From positions 169,546 through 233,545 of the forward strand of contig JAGFNQ010001121.1 in NCBI GenBank assembly GCA_024364735.1: DNA of 64,000 nt, read 5' to 3'. A program made the position numbers and the translations under genes. Origin of the DNA: Boesenbergia rotunda. Lineage: Eukaryota > Streptophyta > Magnoliopsida > Zingiberales > Zingiberaceae. Position 1 is the first letter of the stretch. Every line of letters begins with the position of its first letter. Below, one piece after another: positions 24,301 to 33,306 of this stretch. The notes under the pieces were generated by a model. That model searched no databases, had not been told where the DNA came from, and saw nothing but the letters and a program-made list of their open reading frames with translations.

Positions 24301-27300
24301 GAATTTTTTCTCGATTTTCTTGATTTCCGCCGCCGAGCCATTCGGCTGCGCCGCGGAGATCCGCCGGAGTCGCCCGTCCAACGGCTCCAGTAGCCTCCGG
24401 CGAAGATTCCTGCGACACCGGAGGCTTCCGATGACGTCGCCGAAGACCCGCAGTGTCTCCGACTCGCGGATCTATCCGCCGAAGATGGAGGAGCCGCGCG
24501 TCCAACTCCACCACCGTCCGGTGAGGCTTCCGGCGACGCCGGAGGCTTCCGGCGACGCCGGAGAGTCCCGTAATGCCTCCGGCGAAGCTGCGAAGATCGT
24601 TTGATCATACCTGTCGCCGCCGCCGCCGATCTTCGTTCTGTCTCCGCCTCCACGCTTCGCTTCGCTCGCTGTTGTCTTCACTGCTGCTCACCACCGGCGA
24701 TCTTCCCTCCTTTTATAGCGAAAAAACGTTGCGAGACAGGCTGGCGCACCGATGCACGCGATTCCTTCTGTCGCGCGTGCCGTGCGTGTTCGCTGTTGCG
24801 CGATTCGCTCTGTCGGGCGCCGCGAATCACGCTGTCGCCACTCGTCGCTGTCGCCGCGTGCATGACGCAGACGCTCGCGTCGAATCGTTTGGCCTCCTCG
24901 AGCCGGTTTCGGCGCAACAGTGGAACGAAACTGTTTCGCCAGTTTCGCCCGAAACCACTCGGCACCCAAAACCCTGATATCAAGTTTATCCTTCATTTTT
25001 GACTCAATAATCACTATAATAGACTGATTATTTGATTCCACGTTGTTTAGAGCTATCTTGATATCTTCTTTAACTTTAAGAAGCTCCCCATATAGAAATC
25101 CTATGGATGACTTTCTATCTGCATCTACGAATCAAAGATCTCTTACCAAAGGAACAAATATTTTCAAACAAAGTGTCACACCATTCTAAAAACTCATGCT
25201 CATCATAATAGAGTAAACCAATTTTCCTTTATTTATTTTTTACCATTTATATTTCTCCCACATATCACTTGTAAACATAACCCTTAAACTAGATTGTTTT
25301 TCAATCAACCTCTACAGTGTGAGGAAATTTGATACAAACTTGGTAACTCCTGGGTAAACTATATCTCTCTTCTTCGTGAAACTTCTTATCAATGATAAAG
25401 TCTTATCGCGAGCATAAATGAAAATGGTAAATGACTTAGCTTGCTCAATAACCTTTTTATATCGTGGAAGCTTGCCAATACAAGCTTGAGATGTGTGAGT
25501 TGCACAAGAACTTCAAAAGATCCCAGACCGCTTTTTTCTCATCAATTTAGTTGTAATCATATTGTTGGTGGCATTGTCTATTATAATCTGAACAATATTC
25601 TGATCTTCTACTTGTTCAACACACTTGTCAACATACTAAAAAATAAGTTCGTATGTGCCTAAGGCTCCTTAAACTCTAAAAATATAGTACCCTTCTTGCA
25701 ATTAACACAAATTTAGGATGCTTCTTTTTTGTTTAACACTCTATGCTTCTGTCATAACTGAGCACCCATTTTTTGGGAATTTTGGGCATTATTATTCATG
25801 TTTCTTCGGCAGGTACTTTGTTCTTTAATTTCGGCTTTCAAAATTAGCTCCCTAAGTTGATATTGAGTTGGAGACTTGAATCTTGGTCCAAATTGACCCA
25901 CTGTCTCCATTTTTTTTGCCGGAAGCTATCATTATCAACAGCATTGAACGGAATTCCATTTTCATAAACTCATCTCCCAACATATTGTTAAACTTGTTAT
26001 ATTCTCTCTTTGAAAAAAGCCTCATTTATATTTTTTTGGCGAAACACTTTATTCCCACTTGAACTTACATTTTGTGGAGAAATCATCGATTCATATAAAT
26101 CCATGAGGCCAAATGGAAGAGGTTTTTTAAGTCCATCCATCTCTTCAATTTCATTATCTTCTTCTTCGTCTAGAGGAATATTCACCTGTGCTCTACAACT
26201 CTTCTTTCATTCTTTTGCTCTTCTTTCTGTTTCTTCCTCTAAAATAGCATGTTTGCACTTATTGCGGTCTTCTTGAGATGCTTTTTGACAACCAAATACA
26301 TTTTCAAGTATATTTTCAATATGTTCTTTAATCCTATAAACTCCACCTGACAATATTTTCTCACACATGTATTAACTTTGTCGAGGTTCTTAGGATCATT
26401 CAAAATCCCGACATCCGATGTCAGTTGACTCTCCTAAGAATCTCAGATTCAAGCTTAGTGATGGACGCCATCGAAGATGGATTGCTTGACATTGTTATCT
26501 ATTGTTAATCACTTCATCAGTTAATTGTAATAACCAAAAAAGAGATTTAAGAATAAAATCAACTTTGGAAGCTATGTGATTTAATTATCTGATTCATCTT
26601 ATCCACCTTTTTTCTCACAATTTATTGAACCTTCGATATTTAACAAGTAAAAGACCACCAACTTCAATTGAATTCATAAATCACTTTGAAATTTATTTTT
26701 GTCTCAAGCTCCAATATTATCGGCCAAAAAGATAACAGAATAAGATGCTTAATCAGCAACGTATTTACCTTTCATTAAGCAAAAAAAAAAAAAAAACCAG
26801 AAATGGCAGATTCAGGTAGAAATCGAAGGAAGAGAAATCAAAATTAAAACAAATTATCTTTCAATTTGCAAGTATCAAAATTAAAACAAATTACCTTTCA
26901 ACTTCAATGAATATTGCGAGTGTATGATGAAATCATGTTTCCAATGGATGAGACTAGCCAACCTTCAATTCAATCCCTTCCAAGTCGCTCAGTTGAGGAA
27001 AGATCAGACAACAAATTTTTCTTCAAATTGATTTCTACCGCCTTTTAACTCTCTAATTTGTCCAAAATGTGAGTTTCTTCATTCGCTTTAATTTCTCTAG
27101 CTCTGGTTACCTAGTACGATGAAGTTTGATGTTAGCCGCTAGGGAAAATTAATAAATCGATTTTATTATTGGACTAAAGTTTATAACTTATAAAATTTAA
27201 GCTCAATACAAAAAAAAAAAAGGGTTACATTTCAGTTTTTTTTTATTGAGCTTTAAATTAAAAAACCCAAACTAAAAAAAAAATCATGAAAACCTGCACT

Positions 27301-27883
27301 ACGCCGAGACGATTTGACCGATTAGTCGGCACCTAGGGCCGCCTAATCCCGCTTAGGTGCCAAGGCCGCCTAGGCTGTCCGACTAATATATTTTCGGTGT
27401 GGTTGGTTGGTGTCTAATGCCTAGGTGGAGCCTGGCTGATTTTAAAGCACTGCTGAGGATAAGCCTAGAAGATAGGTGGTTGCAAAGCCAAAGAGCAATT
27501 CAGATGTGGTTCGAGTCTTGGGTCGATCTCCATTGTCTTCCCAAGGGATACAAATCAAGGCTGGATTGTTTTAATTGGAATCTATTCCTCAGATTCTCTG
27601 TACTATTAATACACTCTCATTGAACGTTTTAGGCACCAATTTGCATGTGTTAATGATTAATGTTTTCTCGTTTCAGGTGCTTGCTTATCTTCTGTTATCA
27701 GCCTCTTCTATAGCAGCTTCTCGTAACGATGTATGGGTCTCAAGATTTGGTAGTGATGACTTTATCCAGTTGGCCGATGGTTCTATCAGTGTGTCCTTCC
27801 TAGCTTTTGTTCCACTCTCATTGAGTGCCCTCATCTCAGCCCACAATCTCTTCAGATGGCGATCTGGCGGCGCTACATTGTAA
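15313..27883 (+). CDS. CASP-like (CASPL) four-helix membrane protein, three exons, 11.7-kb intron 2
   Basis: Exons are 15313-15713, 15810-15945 and 27677-27883, with GT-AG junctions that keep the frame, giving 247 residues. The N-terminal ~100 residues are hydrophilic and Pro/Ser-rich. Four hydrophobic segments follow: FGLRVSAALLCLVSFSIMV with the family's TM1 Arg, YLVSVNAMAFLYSAFQAYG, FYFDLAMDQVLAYLLLSASS with the TM3 Asp, and SVSFLAFVPLSLSALISAHN. This matches CASP-like proteins (MARVEL-related), most like the CASPL4A group, which make plasma-membrane platforms; CASPs proper guide Casparian-strip lignin. The start is the first ATG of the open GC-rich frame. Intron 2 is unusually large because it holds a SINE, two nested hAT elements and a MITE. 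No disabling change is visible in the exons. Confidence 0.9.
15946..17168 (+). other. CASPL intron 2, left part
   Basis: AT-rich intronic sequence. At 16380-16640 there is a loose, degenerate repetition of GGTCAAG...GGTGG-type segments. No coding domain or transposon terminus is visible. Confidence 0.5.
17169..17426 (+). mobile_element. tRNA-derived SINE in CASPL intron 2
   Basis: The block begins at about GACCCCCGTGCCATGG, has a good pol III B box (GGTTCGAATTC, 17232-17242) about 45 bp downstream of a plausible A-box region, and ends in an A-rich tail (17415-17425). The flanks AAGAGCCATTTTT (about 17149) and AAGAGCCACTTTT (about 17427) look like a diverged target-site duplication. Short size, B box, A tail and long TSD together indicate a SINE inserted in the sense orientation of the gene. 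Confidence 0.7.
17700..18060 (+). mobile_element. Possible degenerate copia-type LTR end and primer-binding site
   Basis: A TATA-like TCTATAAAATAGG (17942) is followed by AATAAAATTC and then CAATTGATATCAAAGTC (18040), which resembles a decayed TGGTATCAGAG initiator-Met primer-binding site. Two near-identical AGGAGTTTAATTAGATTGG segments lie upstream. No gag or pol can be read after it. This is weak evidence. Confidence 0.3.
18061..19345 (+). other. CASPL intron 2, segment between LTR remnant and hAT
   Basis: AT-rich intronic DNA. I see no domain, terminus or tandem structure here beyond simple A/T runs. Confidence 0.4.
19848..20076. mobile_element. Tourist-like (PIF/Harbinger) MITE
   Basis: This 229-bp element has terminal inverted repeats GGGGGCGTTTGGTTTG / CAAACCAAACGCCCCC and is flanked by TTA on both sides (19845-19847, 20077-20079), the PIF/Harbinger target. 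Internally it is one long imperfect hairpin of TTTTCCAG/CTGGAAAA segments. It has no coding capacity and interrupts the outer hAT remnant. Confidence 0.93.
20256..24976 (-). mobile_element. Inner hAT transposon, nested in the outer hAT
   Basis: The ends CAAGGTTTTAAATTTCG (left) and inverse CAGGGTTTTGGGTG (right) are flanked by a perfect 8-bp duplication ATATCAAG (20248-20255 and 24977-24984). The element is 4721 bp. The right 700 bp (24270-24976) is a CpG-rich block with tandem GGCTTCCGGCGACGCCGG-type units, probably the promoter side of the transposase gene, which reads leftwards. Ends, duplication and transposase remnant together make this firm. Confidence 0.95.
20559..23827 (-). pseudogene. 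hAT transposase gene with introns, frameshifted
   Basis: From ATG at 23827 the frame gives a BED-type zinc finger (CLHCDMIGRGGGVTRLKQH with a downstream C). A frameshift near 23400 leads into 23392-22521, which carries the DUF659 part of the RNase-H-like catalytic core (GVTLMCDGWTG, ITDNGANFKRVG, CAAHCIDLIMGDIGKL). A poly-A frameshift near 22530 and TGA near 22414 follow. Further exons are 22380-22200 (HLAG then GT), 22133-21922 (YYLNPAYQYRYN to DAG then GT) and 21840-20559, with the dimerisation domain (SSGCERNWSTFSLIHTKVRNRL) and a Ser/Tyr-rich tail. A TGA at 21182-21180 interrupts the last exon in frame. It would act in the nucleus, but this copy is dead. Confidence 0.85.
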
Positions 27884-29104
27884 ACGGAAAACATTGGTGT
27901 CGTATTCTGTATAAAGCTAATATACAGAGGAATAATGCTTGCTAAAGCCCCTCTGGAACAAGGACTTGTTGGAAGAACTTGGAAACGGAGCTGTCCGCTG
28001 AGAAGTCATCTGTGCTTGCTTTCGTCTAGGTGGGTACGAATGTTCATGTTATTTTCCTTTTCCATAATACATAGGTTTTGTGGGAGCATATGATCATCTG
28101 TAGGGTTAAAACCCTGCCAGGGGCTGTTGCTCCATTGCACCTTGCAAATTTCATTTTTGTTCACGAATGCATTAGACTGTGTTTCTTTGTTTTTGAGGGG
28201 GAAAAAAGGGTAACACGGCAGTCATTACCTTCCCTTCCAAGGGTTTCTGGTATGTAGTTGAAGACCCTTAGGAGATCCTCGGGGCCCTGATCAGGGTGGT
28301 GGGCAAACCGAATTACTGTCACAAGCAGATGAAGTTGAGGGATAAAATAAAATGTGGTAGATGTATGGATAAACTAGATTGTTTCTTCAGTCTCAACTAG
28401 ATTGCTTGCAGGCGGGGCTTGTTCTTCCAGTCCAACCAGCACAGATTTATTCAAATTATCAAGTCCATCTAATCTAATTGACTCAACCAATTTGCTGGAA
28501 CTAATTCACTCTCTTAACTTATTTAGCTTTTTTTTTCTTAACACTTGTGTTGACTTCTTGAGATTGATGATCACAAGTTCGACTTGGAGTTTTATAATAC
28601 GATCTAACAATTGCGATTATTGCATTCACTCATGAGGTGTGATAATATTTTAAAGTTGGAGTAGATATTATTTCTAAACGAATTAGAGTAGACGGATATA
28701 TTTTTCATTTTTCCTAAATATTGTTCCGTTGTTCTGAATAAATAATAATAATGAGACAATTATTATTCATCTGATTGTCCATTCCTTTATTCGATTTATG
28801 TGGATTAATCAAATTGTTTTTTTTTGAAAGTGACTGTCCTATCTTTTTTTTTAATAAAAAACTAATTATGAAAGCTAAACTACAAATCTAAATATCCATG
28901 ATCTGTAATTTTACTTTTAAAATAACAATTTTGCAAATTAATCACGACCACAAACCACCAGAAAATTAATAATCATTAAACAAAAAAGATAATTTAAATG
29001 GGTGCTGATTAAGCCCGTTCCCATATGGCAACGTCTCGGGCCACCACCGGCCGGTACGGAAGAAGCGGTGACTGCCGAGCACCGCCGCTCTCCTCCTCCG
29101 GCTC
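27884..29104 (+). other. CASPL 3' flank and intergenic region
   Basis: The first few hundred bases are probably 3' UTR, although I cannot choose a poly(A) site. The rest is AT-rich intergenic DNA with simple A/T runs at 28700-28990. No further ORF, repeat or RNA gene is apparent. Confidence 0.45.
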
Positions 29105-29770
29105 TCAGTTTACGTAGGTTGAGCGGTCAGCGGTGCGTTCCTCCGCTTCGATTCCTTTGCCTTCATCCCATCCCGCCCTTCCCTTTTCCTCCGTAACCTC
29201 CTCCACCGCTGCCGCCGCCGACTCCAGGAGCCCGATCTTCTCCCTACCATCACTGTGGCTCCGCCCGGTGACCAGCTCCCGGAGTCGCCACCGCATAGAG
29301 GATCCGGTTGAGCCGCTCTTCTCCCCCCTGCGCGACTGCGAGGGTGATGGCGCCGGAGCCCACACGCAGTAAGTCCCCTCCGGGATTCCATCAAGCTCGT
29401 CAACTCCTGCAGAGGAGGACGACGAAGAGGAGGCAGAGGATGCCCTGCTTGAATCCTCCTCTCGCTCCTCGTTGAAGAGCCGCCGGAGGGTTCCACGCAC
29501 CTTCGTAGTCCTTTCCGCCGCAGGGGGCGCCTCGAGGAGCAGACCACTGCCGAAGACGGGATAGATGGTTCGAATCTGGCCGTTGGAAAACAGTTCGTTG
29601 GCCGTGATTTCAGGCCCAGCCTCCGGGTCTTTGATCACGAACGCAAATTCGAACTCCTCCTCGTCGCCGTCGTTGCCGCTTCCGCCGAAAGCATCGTCCG
29701 CCATGGCGGGGGGCTCGCCGGAGGTGTGGGGTGGTGGCGTGCTGCCATTCTCTTCCCTTTCTCCATTCAT
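29105..29770 (-). CDS. DUF1645-family protein, possibly truncated at the C terminus
   Basis: This is a single-exon GC-rich frame of 221 codons. Family hallmarks are FEFAFVIKDPEAGPEITANELF followed by SNGQIRTIYPVF in the N-terminal third, a Ser run in the middle, and RLRELVTGRSHSDGREKIGLL in the C-terminal half. DUF1645 proteins are plant-specific; the rice member OsSGL affects grain length and stress tolerance, but the molecular role is unknown. Either the first ATG (29770) or MADDAF (29704, with a CGCCATGG context) may be the start. The frame ends YVN-TGA at 29107-29105, whereas the same frame beyond the stop reads RQSPLLPYR, resembling the family's C-terminal LPYR motif. The gene may thus be a recently truncated allele. 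Confidence 0.75.
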   Translation of the reverse strand: MNGEREENGSTPPPHTSGEPPAMADDAFGGSGNDGDEEEFEFAFVIKDPEAGPEITANELFSNGQIRTIYPVFGSGLLLEAPPAAERTTKVRGTLRRLFNEEREEDSSRASSASSSSSSSAGVDELDGIPEGTYCVWAPAPSPSQSRRGEKSGSTGSSMRWRLRELVTGRSHSDGREKIGLLESAAAAVEEVTEEKGRAGWDEGKGIEAEERTADRSTYVN

Positions 29771-30089
29771 TGCTCTTCTTCTTCTTTTTCTTCTTGTGAG
29801 TTTTGTTTACGCTACGCGTGGGTTGAAGTAGGTTGCTGTCGTTGCATGTTTATAGAAGCTTCTACTGTGTGCAATTTGCAGCGGTGGCATACAGATTGGG
29901 TCGACAGTGACAGCCAAGGGATGCAAATTGGAAAAAGTAACTGTGTCGAAGGCAGCACCGCCGGCCGTGGAACGAACACGACTAGTGCCCATGGTCAATG
30001 GACGGTGACTGACTTTGGAGGTGTGAGCTCCATTTCTTTCAAATTGCAGCCAAGCCAGCTACAGGGTTGCACAAACCCGATCCAACTCC
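29771..30089 (-). promoter_or_regulatory. Upstream region of the DUF1645 gene
   Basis: Mixed-composition sequence with an A/G-rich leader (GAAGAAAAAGAAGAAGAG) immediately before the first ATG. No clear TATA box is identified. The (TA)n arrays begin about 330 bp upstream of the start codon. Confidence 0.35.
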
Positions 30090-30094
30090 AAAGG

Positions 30095-30096
<2 letters not shown>

Positions 30097-30171
<75 letters not shown>
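30097..30171. repeat. (TA)n microsatellite 1
   Basis: A pure TA run of about 75 bp, the first of a series that alternates with hairpin-forming blocks. ORFs translating as IYIYIY through it are artefacts. Confidence 0.98.
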
Positions 30172-30176
<5 letters not shown>

Positions 30177-30346
30177 GATTTTACTCTCCTGCAGATCGTG
30201 ATATGCGAACTTTTCGTGTGACCAGACACCTAGACCGATCAGAGACTTCCTTGATCGGTTTGGTGACCGATCAGGGAAGGCCCTGATCGGTCTGGCGCCG
30301 TGGTCGCGCACGCGGTCCGCACGAAGCGATCCGCAGGAGAGAAAAA

Positions 30347-30350
<4 letters not shown>
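30172..30350. repeat. Hairpin block between TA arrays, block A
   Basis: Contains GACCGATCAG, CCTTGATCGGTTTGG, GTGACCGATCAGGGA and CCCTGATCGGTC in alternating orientation, so it can fold into several hairpins. CTCCTGCAGATCG at the left and CGATCCGCAGGAG at the right are inverted, making the whole block an imperfect inverted repeat bounded by (TA)n. It resembles TA-targeting MITEs (Micron-like), but this is inference. Confidence 0.6.

Positions 30351-30407
<57 letters not shown>
30351..30407. repeat. (TA)n microsatellite 2
   Basis: About 57 bp of pure TA separating hairpin blocks. Confidence 0.98.
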
Positions 30408-30409
<2 letters not shown>

Positions 30410-30489
30410 ATTTTGATCTCCTGCGGACCGCAACGCCTGATCGATCACCGTGATCGATGAGGCAATCGCCTGATCGGCCACCAGGGGCT

Positions 30490-30694
30490 CGGGAGCATCT
30501 CGACCGGTTCATCGTACGTCCTAGGGTTCATCGTTCACCCCCCTGAGTTATAGTTTTGTTCGGGGGCGGCGACCGAAGGCCGCCGATGGTTCCGATCGAC
30601 ACGGGAGCAGCGCTCGCCGTGCGTGACCGATCAGGGAAGTCCCTGATCGGTCGTCCGCACGCGGTCCGCACCCCGCGGTCTGCACGTGATCATT

Positions 30695-30791
<97 letters not shown>

Positions 30792-30965
30792 CTGCTGCGG
30801 ATCGCGTGCGGACCAAGTGTCAGACCGATCAGGCAATTGCCTGATCGGTCTGGCAACTCGCTGCGCGCAGATGGTGGCCGATCGTCGATCGGACACAATC
30901 GGCGGCTTTCGGCCGCTGCCCCCAAACAAAACTATAACCCTAGGGGGTGCGGTGAACCCTAGGGG
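30490..30965. repeat. Long inverted repeat with (TA)n loop
   Basis: Left arm about 30490-30695, right arm about 30790-30965. Matching inverse segments include CCCTAGGGTTCA, TATAGTTTTGTT-GGGGGC, GGCCGAAAGCCGCCGAT and GGTCCGCACGCG with some mismatches. The loop is 30697-30788, almost pure TA with one register break near 30733. A transcript would form a hairpin of roughly 200 bp. Confidence 0.75.
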
Positions 30966-31025
30966 TAGCGGTGAACCTGTCGGGGAACGGTGAACCCGTC
31001 GGGTAGCGGTGAACCCGTCGGCACT

Positions 31026-31370
31026 GGGTAACGACGGATCGATTAAGTTGACCAATCAGACAATTTCTTGATGGTCAAGGAAGTCCCTCTGCCTGATCGG
31101 TCAGGGAGTTCCTTGACGGGTAACGACGGATCGATTAAGTTGACCGATCAGGTAATTTCCTGACGGTCAAGGAAGCACCTGCATAATCGGTCAGGGAGTT
31201 CCCTGACGGGTAACGACGGATCGATTAAGTTGACCGATCAGGCAATTTCTTGACGGTCAAGGAAGTCCCTGACCGATCAGGCACCTGCCTGATCGGTCAG
31301 GGAAGTTCCCTGACCGATCAGGAAGTTCCTGATCGGTCAGGGATGTCCTTGACCGATCAGGCAGGTGCCA
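31026..31370. repeat. 90-bp tandem units and nested GACCGATC hairpins
   Basis: Three units start GGGTAACGACGGATCGATTA at 31026, 31118 and 31208. They are followed by back-to-back palindromes such as CTGACCGATCAGGCA and its inverse TGCCTGATCGGTCAG with a 2-nt spacer (31270-31305). The segment is almost entirely self-complementary. Confidence 0.85.
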
Positions 31371-31462
31371 CGTACACGGTTTGCACGTGGTCCGCATGTG
31401 GTCCGTAGTAGATGATTCGCAGCATATCAAAATCGTATATATATATATATATATATATATAT

Positions 31463-32049
31463 TTGAAAAAGGTAAAAAAAATAATTAAGATCTTAATATT
31501 AAACTTGATATTTTTTATTTTCAAAAATAAATTATTAAAATATTTAATAATAAAATTAATGCTGTTTGAATATATTTAATTATATATTATTTTAAAGGGT
31601 TTAATATTTAATAATATTATTAAGTTATCAATAAAAATTAGGCTGATGCTTGCCTAGTAGTCTCGTGTTATATTAGGCACCACGACCCGATTCAAGCCTA
31701 GTTTGGCTAGGATCTATGGGCTACATGCAACCTTGATGTAACAAGACCTAGGTCAACTTGACTTGTGAAGCATGACGCAAATCATGTCAAGAATGGGGAC
31801 AACACAGCTCGTCGTAAACTCTATGTTTTTTTTGTAATAATTAGTCACGAGGCAGGGCGGCCTTTCCTCTTGATAAATTTGAAAATGTGAGCAATCCTTG
31901 TTAATAATCAACGTTCTAAAATTATTATTTCACAAAAAAAAAGTCTGTAATGCACAGTGAATATTTTAACCGTGGATGTAGTTAAAATTTTAATCGTGGA
32001 TGTTTGAAAATTTCGTCGAGAATCTTGCTGCTTCGATTTTTTTTTATCA
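31463..32049. other. Intergenic AT-rich segment
   Basis: A short (TA)n run ends at 31461. The remainder is AT-rich with one GC-richer patch near 31640-31800. No coding potential or clear repeat is visible. Confidence 0.4.
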
Positions 32050-32524
32050 AAAGACGTGTATATATATATATATATTCAAATTGATAAAAAAAATTTATTT
32101 TTATATTTATCGAAAAACACATTTAATTATATTTTTTTTACGTAATGTCCTTCTGATAAAATTAATTTTTTCTCATTATTTTCGTTTTTTTCCTCTCCGC
32201 TATCCTCTTTTCTATTTTTTTATTTGCATGTATTGACAATATTTAAAATTAGCTAAGTATCTTAGCAAGAGAAAAATCCTAATATAGTACATATTAGGCC
32301 TAATGTAAGAATATTAGGTTATTTTTGAAGTTGGAGCCCAATTCAAGATCCTATATGGCGATATCTTAATTAATATTTAGGTATGTGACTTTTAGGTAAG
32401 AACAGACTAATCGACAATTGATTCTTTAACATTTTCATATTTTGTTAATTCTTGATTAAATAATGATAAGGTTTGTGTTGTACATATATATTTTCTTTTT
32501 GAGCAATGAAATGGAGAGTAAAAA

Positions 32525-32709
32525 TGGAAGAGTGAAAATCATAGTGAATGATGTGGCATGACGTGGCATGACGTGACACTTTACATGCACACGTCTGATT
32601 ATCGCTTGGGCACTATCGGCGGCCGAACTATACCCTGGGGGCACGGTGAACCCGTCAGAGATTGTGCATGCAAGGTGCCATGTCATTCACTATGATTTTC
32701 ACTCTTCCA
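32525..32709. repeat. Small inverted repeat (MITE-like)
   Basis: Arms 32525-32558 and 32676-32709 are near-perfect inverses (GGAAGAGTGAAAATCATAGT and its complement). The loop contains CGGCGGCCGAACTATACC-CTGGGGGCACGGTGAACCC, which resembles the right arm of the 30490-30965 inverted repeat, linking the two families. Confidence 0.75.
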
Positions 32710-33306
32710 ATTATTATTATTTTTTATATATAATTGGAGGATTAAAAGTTTGCTTGAAAAGTGTTCTTCAAATCATCATGAGGCTCAATCGGAAATGTTG
32801 CATAACAAGATTGGAGACCGATCCAAATATGATGCGTGATGGAGGCAACTTCAAGAAGACTACTAAATTAGTAAGCATAAGTTTGGCATTTTCCAATTAG
32901 AAGAATATTGTCCTACATTTAGAATGGGTGCTAGATAAATTTTTTTTTTTTTGAATGTCATGTTTATTGACTTGTTAAGATCGGCTTTTTACCAAAAGAC
33001 GTACCAAAGAATTGTATTTACCAAAAGGCGTACCATGGTTTCATTGTTACCAAAGGGCGCATATATTTTAGTAAACTTCCTATTATACCCCTACCGTCAA
33101 GTACTGCATGCATTTCTCTTTCTCTTTCTCTTTCTTTTTCTCATTGTCAGTAACGAATTCCGAGACGGACCATAAAGAGATATTCCTTTATATTTTGATT
33201 TTTATATTATGGAACCTTTCTCAAAACAAAAAATAATTAAATTAATTAAAATATTTTTATTAAATTAAAACTAAAAGAACATATCAGACCCACGTTGGGC
33301 CTGAAA

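Larger units (their letters stand above)
19560..26480 (-). pseudogene. Outer hAT transposase remnant (BED finger, DUF659-like)
   Basis: Reading leftwards: a partial BED finger (CEKILSGGVYRIKEHIE, near 26360-26315), a hydrophilic linker with acidic runs (26185-25997), DUF659-type blocks (SPTQYQLRELILKAEIKEQ near 25850, then a region like NIVQIIxDNATNN near 25590) and a linker like FLEWCDTLFENIC near 25180. After the inner hAT it resumes at 20247-20085 (MRIFECMKILHVDEFDLQD, resembling the segment before the hAT dimerisation domain). An acidic tail ends near 19560. Many stops and frameshifts, two insertions and the missing N-terminal zinc ligand show a dead gene. Confidence 0.65.
19346..27452 (-). 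mobile_element. Outer hAT transposon, degenerate, in CASPL intron 2
   Basis: Imperfect terminal repeats (CAAGGTTCTAAATTTC at the left, inverse of CAGTGCTTTAAAATC at the right) are flanked by a perfect 8-bp duplication CTGAGGAT (19338-19345 and 27453-27460), as hAT elements make. Subterminal zones on both sides carry GC-rich CCTAGGCGG/TAGTCGG motifs in inverted orientation (19360-19435 and 27300-27400). The interior reads as a decayed BED-zinc-finger hAT transposase on the - strand. It is interrupted by a second hAT (20256-24976) and a Tourist-like MITE (19848-20076). Without them it would be about 3.1 kb. Confidence 0.85.

Noticed and set aside
24209..25041. Several GC-rich ORFs on both strands at the right end of the inner hAT
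   Set aside because: CpG-rich, internally repeated promoter-side sequence of the transposon. Peptides lack any recognisable domain and overlap each other in all frames.
29726..31055. ORFs translating as long IYIYIY runs
   Set aside because: They are translations of (TA)n microsatellites.
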